Source: an uncultured bacterium
GTDB lineage: Bacteria > Planctomycetota > Phycisphaerae > Phycisphaerales > SM1A02
Assembly (NCBI GenBank): GCA_903891095.1
Contig: CAITDI010000046.1
Coordinates: 16,081-80,080, forward strand
Direction of reading: 5' to 3'
DNA length: 64,000 nucleotides
Every line of letters starts with the position of its first letter. Position 1 is the stretch's first letter. Positions 39,188 through 49,607 of this stretch are shown here, one piece after another. The notes beneath the pieces were generated by a model. The model had not been told where the DNA came from, searched no databases, and saw nothing but the letters and a program-made list of their open reading frames with translations. The position numbers and the translations under genes were made by a program.

Positions 39188-39661
39188 ATGCAGGACCCTG
39201 CGCCAGCAACCGACACGCTCGCAACCGCGGACTTTGCGGGGTTGTTCCAGAGCGTGGGCGGACCACTGCTCGGGCTCATCGTCGTCGTGGTGATCGGCTG
39301 GTTCGGGATCGTCCGCATCCGTCGCTGGATGAAGGGCGAGGCGGAGAGCAACGAGCCGTTCACGCTCAACGACCTCCGCACGCTGCGAAGCCAGGGCAAG
39401 CTCTCCGAGGAAGAGTTCGTCAAGGCGCGCGACGCGATGATCGGCGCGGTTCGGTCGAGCTCGAAGCCCGTTGCGGCCACGAAGCCCGCTCCAACCGGCA
39501 AGCATCAGGTGGTCGACGCGGACAAGCCAGCCGCGCCTCAAGCTCAAAGGCCTCAACCTCAAAGGCCTCAACCTGACGGCGGCATTCCGCCGATGACGCC
39601 GCCGACGCATGACGGCACGAGCCCTCCCAAGTCCCCCAAACGGCCTCCGCAACTCGGCTGA
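39188..39661 (+). CDS. Small membrane-anchored protein with SHOCT-like segment
   Basis: The 157-residue product has one membrane helix at about residues 22-45 (GPLLGLIVVVVIGWFGIV), then a short helical segment FTLNDLRTLRSQGKLSEEEF near 58, resembling SHOCT oligomerisation motifs. The C-terminal 70 residues are rich in Pro, Lys and Gln and contain a repeated QRPQP from a 15-bp duplication. Function unknown. It lies between tig and clpX on the same strand. Confidence 0.7.
   Translation: MQDPAPATDTLATADFAGLFQSVGGPLLGLIVVVVIGWFGIVRIRRWMKGEAESNEPFTLNDLRTLRSQGKLSEEEFVKARDAMIGAVRSSSKPVAATKPAPTGKHQVVDADKPAAPQAQRPQPQRPQPDGGIPPMTPPTHDGTSPPKSPKRPPQLG
39545..39574 (+). repeat. 15-bp tandem duplication inside the small membrane gene
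   Basis: CAAAGGCCTCAACCT occurs twice in direct succession, in frame, encoding the duplicated QRPQP. Confidence 0.9.
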
Positions 39662-39763
39662 GCCGCGATTTCAAGGGCCTCAGGGGCCGCGCTCACGCCT
39701 CTTTCGCAACAGGCGATAGAGTCCCGTCACCAGTATTTCCGACCCATCGAGGCGTTCACAGTC

Positions 39764-41232
<1,469 letters not shown>

Positions 41233-41236
<4 letters not shown>

Positions 41237-41850
41237 GCCCGGGTCGGAACGGGGACGGGAGCCAGGACGGGAGCCAGCACCGGAGCACGGACGGGCTTCG
41301 ACGCCAGTGCGGCGACGAGGCCACCTACGCCCGGCTGAGGGCCGAAGCGTTCCGACTCACGCTGGTGCACGCCGAGGCGCACGATCGCTTGGCGCCGCTC
41401 TGCGATGCCCTGTGGGCAGCGCTGGCGCCCGCAGGCGTCAGCTGGGTCGGCTTCTACCTTGAGGACCCTGAGCAACCTGCCGTGCCCGCGACCCGCGAGG
41501 GACAGTTGTTGCTTGCGGCACGACGCGACAAGCCTGCTTGCTCGCCGATCGGGCTCCACGGAGTCTGCGGACAAGGGTTTCTGGAGGAGTCGGTCCGGGT
41601 CGTTGAGGATGTCGCCCTGCTCGGTGCGGGCTACATCGCCTGCGATCCTCGCGATCGATCCGAGATCGTGATCCCCGTTTATCGGAACGGAATCCGATGG
41701 GGCGTGCTCGATGTCGACAGCCATGAGCTGGCGTGCTTTGGCCGGCCCGACGTGGACGGCCTGAACGGCGTGCTGCGCGCCGCGGGTCTGCTCGACCGAG
41801 ACCTTCCACTGCGAGAAGACCGCTTGCATGAACCGCAGGCTTCGCTATAG
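41233..41850 (+). CDS. msrC: GAF-domain free methionine-R-sulfoxide reductase
   Basis: The 205-residue GAF protein reduces free methionine-(R)-sulfoxide. SWVGFYLE near residue 70, then Cys103 (KPACSPI), Cys112 (HGVCGQG) and Cys137 ([15 protein letters not shown]) reproduce the three redox Cys of this family, with spacing close to E. coli fRMsr. [10 protein letters not shown] completes the fold. The start is a GTG overlapping the clpX stop (GTGA), so it is coupled to clpX. The first 25 residues come partly from a 12-bp tandem duplication (41254-41277). Confidence 0.88.
41254..41277 (+). repeat. 12-bp tandem duplication at the start of msrC
   Basis: GACGGGAGCCAG occurs twice head to tail, in frame, near the N terminus of the reductase. 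Confidence 0.9.
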
Positions 41851-41851
41851 T
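41824..41851 (+). promoter_or_regulatory. Predicted promoter of rpmB inside the end of msrC
   Basis: TTGCAT (41824-41829) and TATAGT (41846-41851) are 16 bases apart. The start would be near 41858, leaving a leader of about 33 bases. Confidence 0.6.
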
Positions 41852-41890
41852 GCGGAACTCGCCCCGTTGGGCGTTGAAACGAGAATTCCT

Positions 41891-42169
41891 ATGCCACGCG
41901 TCTGCCATTTCACCGGTGCCTCTACTTCTTCTGGTTGGGTTTGCAAGTATCGCGGCAAGGCGAAGTACCTTGGCGGCGTCGGCATCAAGACCACTTCCCG
42001 CAAGAAGCGCACGTTCAAGCCGAATCTCCAGGTCGTCACGATCGTGGAAGAAGGCAGCCCGCGCCGCGTGAAGGCTTCGGTCCGCGCGATCCGCGACGGT
42101 CTCGTCGTGAAGCCGATCAAGCGCAAGTTCGCGTACACCCGCCGCATCAAGAACGGCGAAACGGTCTAA
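41891..42169 (+). CDS. rpmB: 50S ribosomal protein bL28
   Basis: The 92-residue protein begins MPRVCHFTGAST and shows the L28 pattern: KYRGKAKYLGG, TSRKKRTFKPNLQ and the basic C terminus. Only the first Cys of the zinc-type variant is clear (VCHF, VCKY). The ATG at 41891 matches the family start; the longer frame overlaps msrC. rpmG is not adjacent. Own promoter and terminator make it monocistronic. Confidence 0.95.
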   Translation: MPRVCHFTGASTSSGWVCKYRGKAKYLGGVGIKTTSRKKRTFKPNLQVVTIVEEGSPRRVKASVRAIRDGLVVKPIKRKFAYTRRIKNGETV

Positions 42170-42210
42170 GACCAAGCTGGCTTTCCAAAGCCGCGACAAC
42201 ACGATCTTCC

Positions 42211-42245
42211 GCAAGGAGCGCTGCATGGCGCTCCTTGCTGTTTTT
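42211..42245 (+). terminator. Intrinsic terminator of rpmB
   Basis: GCAAGGAGCGC / GCGCTCCTTGC, 11 bp, with a six-base loop (42222-42227), followed by TGTTTTT. Confidence 0.88.
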
Positions 42246-42761
42246 CGCTTCAGCGCAGTCCGTTTCGCGTGCAGTGAGTCGCTCATCAACGGTGGCGACA
42301 CGCACGCATCAATCCGCGGACCATTCGCGATAAAGGATTGCAAGCAAAAACCCCCGTAAATTGTTTGGGATTCGTTGACCGTCGGCGGTATGGGGCTATT
42401 GTCTCGGCAGCAGTTCAACCCGTCCCACGACCCGCATAGTCGGGCAGGACAAATACTCCGAATCTGCTGTCATTCTGCGTTGCCACGAAGTTCGTGAGTC
42501 ACGACTGGCGGTTGTCCGCAGTCGCTCGCGGGTGGATTTTCTCTCCTTTTCGGAGATGGGCCCCTCCTCGATACGAGGCGCTTTGCTGTTGCTACCACCA
42601 ACCTTGTTGGCGGGCAGTACTCGCATTGCATCACGACATCAGGGCAGTTGCCAGCAGCGCGTTGGATGCGTGTGTTCTGGACAGTTCTCGTTTGCGAACT
42701 TCTCTCGGCCTTTCCGGACGACACCGGCAGCAAGGCGCTCTCAGGATCACAGGACCTTCAA
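42246..42761 (+). other. Long non-coding stretch, probable dnaG-rpoD leader
   Basis: About 515 bases without a credible gene separate the rpmB terminator from the GTG start of dnaG. It includes an AT-rich part around 42325-42370, a promoter-like element at 42375-42402 and then about 350 bases with several short dyads, such as TCTCC/GGAGA near 42540 and CCTCG/CGAGG near 42570. I recognise no known riboswitch or RNA family. Confidence 0.55.
42375..42402 (+). promoter_or_regulatory. Predicted promoter of dnaG-rpoD
   Basis: TTGACC (42375-42380) and TATTGT (42397-42402) are 16 bases apart. If used, the leader of dnaG would be about 350 bases. Confidence 0.45.
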
Positions 42762-44837
42762 GTGGCTGGCATCTCTTCCAACGACGACCGCGATCGCGTC
42801 CTCGCGGCGACCGACATATTGTCGATCGTCGGTGAAGTGGTCGCGCTGCGTCCGAAGGGTCGCGAGCATGTCGGCCTCTGCCCGTTCCACGATGACAAGT
42901 CGCCGTCGATGGCGGTCGTCACGCACAAGTCTGGGTTCGGCGGCGCCGGCTTCTACAAGTGCTTTGCGTGCGGTGCAGGCGGCAACGCCATCGACTTCGT
43001 CATCAACTTCCACAAGATGGAGTTCCGCGAAGCGCTGAAGTTCCTCGCGGACCGCGCAGGCGTCGAGCTCACGCCGTGGGAAGGCGCCCGCGTGCAGCGC
43101 GATGGCGAGCCGACGCGCGACGATGTGATGCGTGCCAACGAGATCGCGCAGCGGTTCTTCCTACGCACCTACGCCGACGAGGCGAAGGGCGCGAAGGCGC
43201 GCGCGGAAGTCGCGCGCCGCGGGTTCTCCGATGAGATCGTCGCCAACTTCGGCATTGGCGCCGCCCCTGCTTCGCCAGACGCGCTCGTGACCGGCGTGCG
43301 GGCGAACCTCGAAAAGGGCGGAGCGAACTACCCGCAGTTCGAGGCGTTCGTGCAGGCGGGCGTGATTCGTCCGAGCCGCTACGGGCACAGCGACCTGCTG
43401 CGCGACCGCCTGGTGTTTCCGATCCGCGACGAACTCGGCCGCGCGATCGCGTTCGGCGGGCGCAAGCTCGATCCCGAGCAGGAACCGAAGTACCTCAACA
43501 GCCCCGAGTCGCCCGTCTTCCACAAGTCGAAGTCGCTGTACGGCATCGACCGCGCCAAGCGCTCCATCATCGAGACCAAGTCGGTGATCATCACCGAGGG
43601 CTACACCGATGTGATCGCCTGCCATCGCGCGGGCTTTACCAACGCCGTCGCCACGCTCGGCACCGCGCTCACGCGCGAGCACGCGCGCGTGCTGCGCCGC
43701 CTGTGCGAGAACGTCGTGCTCCTGTTCGACGGCGACGAAGCCGGCCAGAAGGCCGCCGACCGCGCGCTCGAGGTGTTCTTCAACGAGCAGGTCGACATCA
43801 AGATCTGCGTGCTGCCCGACGCGCTCGACCCGGACGACCTGCTGCGCACCGAAGGCGGCGCAGATCGGTTCCGCGCGGCGCTCGAGTCGTCTTCGGACCT
43901 ACTGCGTTTCATGACCGGCCGCCTGCGCTCGAAGTTCGCTGGCCGCGGCCTCTCCGCGCGCCAGAAGACCATCGAGGAGACGCTCGCCAAGTTCGTCGAT
44001 CTCGGCGTCAACACGATGAGCGGCCTTCGGCGCCATCTCGTGCTGCAGAGCCTGTCGGATCTCTTCGACGTGCCGACGCGCGACCTCGATCGGCTCTGCC
44101 AGTCGCTGCGACCCCGCAACGCGCAGCCGCGCGATGAAGCGGAGTCGATGGCCGAGCACGACGGTTCTCAGTCCTCCACGGTGATCGAAATCCCAGCCAG
44201 CATTGGCAGCACCGCGCGCGCACGCGCTCGCCGCGACGCCGAACGCAGACTTCTTGCGATTCTTTGCACCGACCCGGCGCTTGCCTCCGTACAGGTGAGC
44301 GTCGACGACTGCGGCAACCTTCCGATCTCCGAGGCGATGGCGCCGTCGGAGTTCGCGGACCAGGGTCATTCGGCAATCTTTGCCGCGATCCGCGACGCGG
44401 CCGACAGTGGACGAGCGATCCGATTCGATGGGCTCCTGAGCGAACTTGCCGATGCACCGCTCAAGCGTCTAGCATCCGACCTTTACAGTTTTGGCGCCGA
44501 GCTCCTCGAGGCGGCGGAGTCACACTCCGCGCAACTTGGACAGCGCCGGACACCGACAGAGGAAGTCGTAGTGAGTTGGCGCGATCTCGAGAACCTCGAG
44601 CGTCGCGCACGTAGGAGGAGTTCAGGCGAGCGAACAGACGAGCCAAGAGATACGGCGTCGGGCACGACTTCCCAATCTCTCGACCCGAACAAGTCAGCCG
44701 CCAAGACAGCGGAACAGAGTGCCGTGGAACGACTCGCGCGCGCGCGCGAGCGTGGTCACGACGCCACAGCAGCAAGTGCACTCTTCAGCCGCCGGGCGTC
44801 CTCGGCGAATGGAGTTGGACGGAGTAGCAACCAGTGA
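42762..44837 (+). CDS. dnaG: DNA primase
   Basis: The 691-residue primase makes RNA primers at the replication fork. The CHC2 zinc site is C40, H43, C67 and C70 ([19 protein letters not shown]). The TOPRIM core shows [13 protein letters not shown] and [13 protein letters not shown] chose GTG 42762, preceded by AGGA, because conserved sequence starts there; an ATG at 42648 adds 38 residues unlike DnaG. The C-terminal helicase-binding region is present, ending in a basic Ser/Ala-rich tail. rpoD overlaps its stop, as in the macromolecular synthesis operon, without rpsU. Confidence 0.96.
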   Translation: MAGISSNDDRDRVLAATDILSIVGEVVALRPKGREHVGLCPFHDDKSPSMAVVTHKSGFGGAGFYKCFACGAGGNAIDFVINFHKMEFREALKFLADRAGVELTPWEGARVQRDGEPTRDDVMRANEIAQRFFLRTYADEAKGAKARAEVARRGFSDEIVANFGIGAAPASPDALVTGVRANLEKGGANYPQFEAFVQAGVIRPSRYGHSDLLRDRLVFPIRDELGRAIAFGGRKLDPEQEPKYLNSPESPVFHKSKSLYGIDRAKRSIIETKSVIITEGYTDVIACHRAGFTNAVATLGTALTREHARVLRRLCENVVLLFDGDEAGQKAADRALEVFFNEQVDIKICVLPDALDPDDLLRTEGGADRFRAALESSSDLLRFMTGRLRSKFAGRGLSARQKTIEETLAKFVDLGVNTMSGLRRHLVLQSLSDLFDVPTRDLDRLCQSLRPRNAQPRDEAESMAEHDGSQSSTVIEIPASIGSTARARARRDAERRLLAILCTDPALASVQVSVDDCGNLPISEAMAPSEFADQGHSAIFAAIRDAADSGRAIRFDGLLSELADAPLKRLASDLYSFGAELLEAAESHSAQLGQRRTPTEEVVVSWRDLENLERRARRRSSGERTDEPRDTASGTTSQSLDPNKSAAKTAEQSAVERLARARERGHDATAASALFSRRASSANGVGRSSNQ

Positions 44838-46780
44838 GCATGACCCTAGATTCTCTCGATCTCGCATCTCCGGTTCTTCGCGAACTGGTTCAGGAAGGCA
44901 TCCGCCGTCACTGGATCAGCTACGAGGAGCTGAATACATGCCTACCCGACGAGTTCGTCGATCCTGAGAAGATCGACGAGCTGCTCGTCTTCATCAGCGA
45001 GCACGCGATCGAGATGGTCGACGAGGTGGAGATCAGGCGCAACAACTACGTCTGCTTCGACGCGCCGCTCCAGACCAACCTCAAGTTCCAGCGCGACGAC
45101 CCCAAGAAGCACGGTCGCTCCGATTCGGGATCCCACGGCCCCGCGCAGCCCTCCGCTGCCGCGCTCGCCGCGGCAGAGCTCGAGATCAAGAAGAACAAGC
45201 GCAAGAAGAAGGCCGCCGAAGGCGAGGCCCGCGGCGAGGAAGACGGTCCGGATCCCGACGACTTCGACGTCGAGGAGGACATCCTCGACGACACCGAGAT
45301 GCAGGCGGCCGTCGAGAAGGCGCTCGCCGAGCAGGGCTCGAAGCGCATCGACGATCCGATCCGCATGTACCTCACGCAGATGGGCACGATTCCGCTGCTC
45401 ACCCGCGAAGAGGAGATCCGTCTCGCCAAGAAGATCGAGACGACGCGCATGATCTTCCGCCGCAAGGTGCTCGAGAGCGATTACGCCGCGGGCGAGGCCG
45501 TGAAGATCCTCAAGGACGTGCACGCCCAGAAGCTGCCGTTCGACCGCACGATGCGCATCTCGACCGCCGAGCCGCACGCCAAGCAGAAGATCGAGCAGCG
45601 CATCCCCGCGAACCTGCCGACGATCGAGCGCTTGCTCAAGCTCAATCTCACCGCCTGGGAGCAGATCGAAGCCGGCGGACTCTCCGCCGCGCAGAAGACG
45701 CAGCTCCAGCGCGAGATCACGCTGCGCCGCCGCCGCATCGGCACGCTCCTCGAGGAGTGCTGCCTGCGCACGGGCCGCATCATCCCGCTGTACCGCAAGC
45801 TCCTCGGCATCATCTCCAAGATGCGCGAGATGCAGCGCAACCTCGTCAAGGCGGAGAAGCATCCGGATCGCTACGACCCGGAAGACGTCTACGTCATGCA
45901 GGAGGAGTTCGACGGACTCCGCAACCTCGTGCTCGAGTCCATGGAGGACTTCGAGCGCCGCATGCGCGACATCCAGCGCGTGTTCGGCGAGTACGAGCAG
46001 GCGAAGCGCGATCTCTCGGGCGGCAACCTCCGTCTCGTGGTGTCGATCGCCAAGAAGTACCGCAACCGCGGCCTGCCCTTCCTCGACATCATCCAGGAAG
46101 GCAACACCGGCCTGATGCGCGCCGTCGACAAGTACGAGTACAAGCGTGGCTACAAGTTCTCGACGTACGCGACTTGGTGGATCCGCCAGGCCATCACCCG
46201 CGCGATCGCGGATCACGCACGCACGATCCGCGTCCCGGTCCACATGATCGAGACGATGTCGAAGCTGCGGAACATCCAGAAGGCGCTGCTCCAGGAGCTA
46301 GGCCGCGAACCCACGATCGAGGAAATCGCCATCAAGGCGAAGATGCCGATCGAGGAGACGCGCCGCGTGATGAAGATCTCGCGTCATCCGATCTCGCTCG
46401 ACCGTCCGGTCGGCGAGAGCGAGGACTCGCACTTCGGCGACTTCATCGAGGACGAGCGTCAGGCGAGCCCGTCGGACTCGGCGACGAGCGACATGCTGCG
46501 CCAGCGCATCAACGACGTGCTCAAGACGCTGACCTATCGCGAGCGTGAGATTCTCAAGCTCCGCTACGGCATCGGCGACGGCTACACGTACACGCTGGAG
46601 GAAGTCGGCCGCATCTTCAAAGTCACGCGCGAGCGCGTGCGCCAGGTCGAGTCGAAGGCGATCCGCAAGCTGCAGCACCCGGTGCGCCGCCAGCGTCTCG
46701 CGAGCTTCCTGCCCGGCCACATGGCCGACCTCGAGGGCGAGCCTGATTCGGACCGCGAGATGAGCAACGCGGACGATTGA
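44834..46780 (+). CDS. rpoD: Primary sigma factor RpoD (sigma-70)
   Basis: The 648-residue protein directs RNA polymerase to housekeeping promoters. Regions: 1.1 at 1-90, acidic and Lys-rich linker 90-160, region 1.2 ([21 protein letters not shown]), the non-conserved insert 230-370, region 2 ([51 protein letters not shown]), region 3, and region 4 ([20 protein letters not shown]). All promoter-reading residues look intact. The GTG at 44834 overlaps the dnaG stop; ATG 44840 is an alternative. A strong terminator follows. Confidence 0.98.
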   Translation: MSMTLDSLDLASPVLRELVQEGIRRHWISYEELNTCLPDEFVDPEKIDELLVFISEHAIEMVDEVEIRRNNYVCFDAPLQTNLKFQRDDPKKHGRSDSGSHGPAQPSAAALAAAELEIKKNKRKKKAAEGEARGEEDGPDPDDFDVEEDILDDTEMQAAVEKALAEQGSKRIDDPIRMYLTQMGTIPLLTREEEIRLAKKIETTRMIFRRKVLESDYAAGEAVKILKDVHAQKLPFDRTMRISTAEPHAKQKIEQRIPANLPTIERLLKLNLTAWEQIEAGGLSAAQKTQLQREITLRRRRIGTLLEECCLRTGRIIPLYRKLLGIISKMREMQRNLVKAEKHPDRYDPEDVYVMQEEFDGLRNLVLESMEDFERRMRDIQRVFGEYEQAKRDLSGGNLRLVVSIAKKYRNRGLPFLDIIQEGNTGLMRAVDKYEYKRGYKFSTYATWWIRQAITRAIADHARTIRVPVHMIETMSKLRNIQKALLQELGREPTIEEIAIKAKMPIEETRRVMKISRHPISLDRPVGESEDSHFGDFIEDERQASPSDSATSDMLRQRINDVLKTLTYREREILKLRYGIGDGYTYTLEEVGRIFKVTRERVRQVESKAIRKLQHPVRRQRLASFLPGHMADLEGEPDSDREMSNADD

Positions 46781-46806
46781 GACGCGACAACGCAACTACG
46801 TTCACC

Positions 46807-46843
46807 AGCGCGGCACGGTCCATCCGTGCCGCGCTCTTTTTTG
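46807..46843 (+). terminator. Intrinsic terminator of dnaG-rpoD
   Basis: AGCGCGGCACGG / CCGTGCCGCGCT, 12 bp, with a five-base loop, followed by CTTTTTTT. Just beyond, an 11-bp unit (GCACCAACCT plus one base) is duplicated at 46851-46872. Confidence 0.9.
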
Positions 46844-46880
46844 GTGCCCAGCACCAACCTCGCACCAACCTGGCACCGAA

Positions 46881-48338
46881 TTAGGCGCGGACGCGGAGGC
46901 TGACGTACTTGAGGTCCACGTACGCGTCGAGACCGTGGTGACCGCCCTCGCGGCCGAGGCCGGAGTCCTTGCGGCCGCCGAACGGCGCCTCGGCGGTGCT
47001 TGGCGCGCCGTCGTTGGCGCCGATGACGCCGAACTCCAGCGCCTCGGCGACGCGGAGCAGACGATCCGCGTCCTGCGTCATGACATAGCCTGCGAGGCCA
47101 AACGGCACCGCGTTCGCCAGCGCGATCGCCTCCTGCTCGGTCTCGAAGGTCATCGCGGCAACAACCGGCCCGAATGTTTCCTCGCAAGCGCACTGCATCG
47201 TCGGCGCGCAGTTCTCAAGGATGGTCGGCGCGAAGAATCGCGAGGACAGCCCCGCCACCGCCACGCGCGAACCGCCAACGCGAACGCGTGCGCCGCCGGC
47301 GACGGCGTTGCGCACGTGCTCCTCGACCTTCGCAAGGGCCGCGTCGTTCACGAGCGGCCCGATGCGCGTCGACTCGCTCGCCGGATCGCCGACCACAAGC
47401 GCGCGCATGCGCGACTCGAGTCGCTCGACAAAGTCCTGCGCGATCGACTTCTGCAGCAGGAACCGATTCGCCGAGATGCATGTCTGTCCCATGAAGCGGA
47501 ACTTCGTGAGCATCGCCTGGTCCGCGGCGCGATCCAGGTCCGCGTCGGCGAACACGACGAACGGCGCGTTGCCACCGAGCTCGAGCGCGGTCTTGATCAG
47601 CCGCGGCGCACACTGCGCGGCGAGGATGCGACCGACCTCGGTCGAGCCCGTGAAGGTCAGCTTGCGGGTCGCGGGATGCGCGAGCAGTTCGCGCGCGACG
47701 GTCGGCGGATCGCCGACGATGACGCCGAACGCCCCTGCCGGCGCGCCGCAATCACGCGCGACACGGTCGAAGATCTCGGCGAACAACAGCGCGGTGAGCG
47801 GGGTCTCCTCAGCAGGCTTGACCATCTGCGAGCATCCCGCGGCGAGGGCGGGCGCGAGCTTGCGCGCGATCATCGCGAGCGGAAAATTCCACGGCGTGAT
47901 CGCAACCGTCGCGCCGATCGGCTCGCGCAGGACGAGCACGCGGCGGTCGGCGACGCGCGACGCAGGCAATTCGCCTGACGCCATCTCCGCCGCCGCGGCC
48001 GCGTTGTCGAAAAAGCTCGCCGAGTACTCGACCTCCGTGCGGGCCTCGGCGATCGGCTTGCCGCTCTCCTGCATGAGCGCGACGGACAGCCGCGCGACGT
48101 CTGCGCGGATCGCCGCGCCGAGCCGACGCACGAGCTCCACGCGCTTGAGCAACGGAAACGCGCGCATCCCGCGCGCCGCCTGCGCGTTCGCCTCGGCGGC
48201 ACGCGCGGCGAGCGCGGCGCTGGCGCCCGGGATCTCCGCGAGCACGGCATCCGTCGCCGGATTGCGAACGACGATCGCCGCGGCGTCGCCATCGACGAAC
48301 GCGCCCCCGATGTAGTGCTTGGTCATGGTTGGGCCCAT
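46881..48338 (-). CDS. gabD: Succinate-semialdehyde dehydrogenase-type aldehyde dehydrogenase
   Basis: The 485-residue NAD(P)-dependent enzyme oxidises an aldehyde to an acid; similarity pattern points to succinate semialdehyde. Landmarks are ITPWNFPLAM, FTGSTEVGR, LELGGNAPF with the general base Glu, and GQTCISANRF with the nucleophile Cys, then ETFGPV and the C-terminal FGGRKDSGLGREGG. The start overlaps the stop of the upstream WXG100-like gene (ATGA), though MTKHYIGG at 48326 is a possible start. No GABA transaminase is near. Substrate is inferred. Confidence 0.85.
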   Translation of the reverse strand: MGPTMTKHYIGGAFVDGDAAAIVVRNPATDAVLAEIPGASAALAARAAEANAQAARGMRAFPLLKRVELVRRLGAAIRADVARLSVALMQESGKPIAEARTEVEYSASFFDNAAAAAEMASGELPASRVADRRVLVLREPIGATVAITPWNFPLAMIARKLAPALAAGCSQMVKPAEETPLTALLFAEIFDRVARDCGAPAGAFGVIVGDPPTVARELLAHPATRKLTFTGSTEVGRILAAQCAPRLIKTALELGGNAPFVVFADADLDRAADQAMLTKFRFMGQTCISANRFLLQKSIAQDFVERLESRMRALVVGDPASESTRIGPLVNDAALAKVEEHVRNAVAGGARVRVGGSRVAVAGLSSRFFAPTILENCAPTMQCACEETFGPVVAAMTFETEQEAIALANAVPFGLAGYVMTQDADRLLRVAEALEFGVIGANDGAPSTAEAPFGGRKDSGLGREGGHHGLDAYVDLKYVSLRVRA

Positions 48339-48610
48339 CAGCGCTGCTTGAGGTATTCCTCAAGGCGCTCGGCCTTGCGGACCAGGAACGGAACATGCTG
48401 CTCCGAGACGCGGAGGAACTTGACCAGCACCTTCATGGTCTGATCGAACTCCTCGGCGAACTTCTGCTGCTCCTGGTCCTTCCAGGTGCCCTGCAGCGCG
48501 CCCATCTTGGCGCCCATGGCGGAGACCTGTCCCTGAAGCTCGGCGTTGAAACGGTGGAGATCCTGCGCGAAGCGCCGGAGTTCTTGCGGGTCTGCGATTG
48601 CCTTGGCCAT
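48338..48610 (-). CDS. WXG100-family helical protein
   Basis: The 90-residue protein is predicted to be two helices joined by a short turn containing GTWKDQ (W-x-D in place of WxG) near residue 43, then KFAEEFDQTMKVL. Size and turn position match WXG100 proteins (ESAT-6/EsxA), which are exported as dimers by type VII secretion in other phyla. No signal peptide. Related proteins occur in planctomycetes, where their role is unknown. It is coupled to the dehydrogenase downstream and follows two other helical proteins. Confidence 0.8.
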   Translation of the reverse strand: MAKAIADPQELRRFAQDLHRFNAELQGQVSAMGAKMGALQGTWKDQEQQKFAEEFDQTMKVLVKFLRVSEQHVPFLVRKAERLEEYLKQR

Positions 48611-48717
48611 GCGGGCATCCTAACTGCCGACCGCCCGCGCCCACAACGATTCCCGCCGCCAACACCAACTCCCGCCCTCGTCACCGGAGGAAGCCGCCGC
48701 CGCGGCGACCGCTCCAT

Positions 48718-48936
48718 TCACGAATCGCCGCACTCGTTCCGCACCCGCCGCAGCGTTTCCTCCATCTGGTCGAGCGCGTTCATCGCGCTGCGGAGCTGGC
48801 GCTCGACTGGCTCGATCGAGCGTTCCTTGAAATGCCGGGCCGTGTCGTCGTGCCACGCCTCGGACACGCGGAACCACGCGTTCATCAAGTCGCGGTGCGC
48901 GCTCATCATGCGCGCCTTGGAATCGGAAAGGCTCAT
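48718..48936 (-). CDS. Small WXG100-like helical protein
   Basis: The 72-residue product is wholly helical, with AWFRVSEAWHDDTARHF in the centre, again a W-x-D turn between two helices. The start (ATG 48936) overlaps the stop of the 223-residue gene (ATGA). A 107-base gap, with no gene I can see, separates it from the next WXG100-like gene. Length is slightly short for the family. Function unknown; possibly the partner of the 90-residue protein. Confidence 0.65.
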   Translation of the reverse strand: MSLSDSKARMMSAHRDLMNAWFRVSEAWHDDTARHFKERSIEPVERQLRSAMNALDQMEETLRRVRNECGDS

Positions 48937-49604
48937 GCGCCACCCCCGCCGTTCAGCGTGCGGATCGCAGCGTCGCGCGCCGCGGCGATCGCGCGTTCAT
49001 CCTGCTCGAGTTCGGCCTGCTCGCGGTCGGCCTGAGCCTGCTCCTCGGCGGTGCGCGCCTCTCCTGCGCGGCGCATCGACGCGAACTTCGCGCGCGTGCG
49101 CTCGAGCTGCTCGCCGAGCGAGACATTCGGCGCCGCGAGGTACGCCTCGAGGGCGAGCACCATGTTGCGGAGCCGCTGGATCGCGTCGGGCAGGTCGCGG
49201 TCGACCAGCGACGACATCGGCGACATCGCGCTCTTGAAGAGCGACACATCGCGCTCGAGCGTCGCCAGCCAGCGGCGCGTGTACTCGAGCCGCTCACGCG
49301 CGTGCTCGACCTTGCGCTTCACGCGCTCGACGGCCTTCTTCTCGTCGATCGTCGACGGGCGCTGGCCGGTGCCCATCGTCTGCATTTCCTTGCGGAACAG
49401 CGCGGTCTTGGCCGACGTGAGCTCTTCTTCAAAGCGCGGGACCGCACGCCGCCAGTGCAGCATGCGGTCCCGCTCGAGCCAGATGAACGTCGACTTGATC
49501 TCGCTGTCCGCCTCGGCGATCGCCACCCCGAGTTCCTCGCGGAACCGGATGAGCGCGCGCCGGAACTCCTCCAGCGCTGCGACATCGGTGACGTTCGCCG
49601 ACAA
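48933..49604 (-). CDS. Coiled-coil protein, unknown, in the WXG100-like cluster
   Basis: The 223-residue protein is nearly all charged helix and likely coiled coil. The N-terminal third (ALEEFRRALIRFREELG, then TFIWLERDRMLHWRRA) has a Trp-containing pattern that could be a distant relative of the two small proteins beside it. The C terminus is Gln/Glu/Arg-rich and ends in GGGGA. No signal peptide or membrane helix. It starts three bases after the transporter gene stops and overlaps the next gene, so the cluster is probably one transcript. Confidence 0.7.
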   Translation of the reverse strand: MSANVTDVAALEEFRRALIRFREELGVAIAEADSEIKSTFIWLERDRMLHWRRAVPRFEEELTSAKTALFRKEMQTMGTGQRPSTIDEKKAVERVKRKVEHARERLEYTRRWLATLERDVSLFKSAMSPMSSLVDRDLPDAIQRLRNMVLALEAYLAAPNVSLGEQLERTRAKFASMRRAGEARTAEEQAQADREQAELEQDERAIAAARDAAIRTLNGGGGA

Positions 49605-49607
49605 GCG

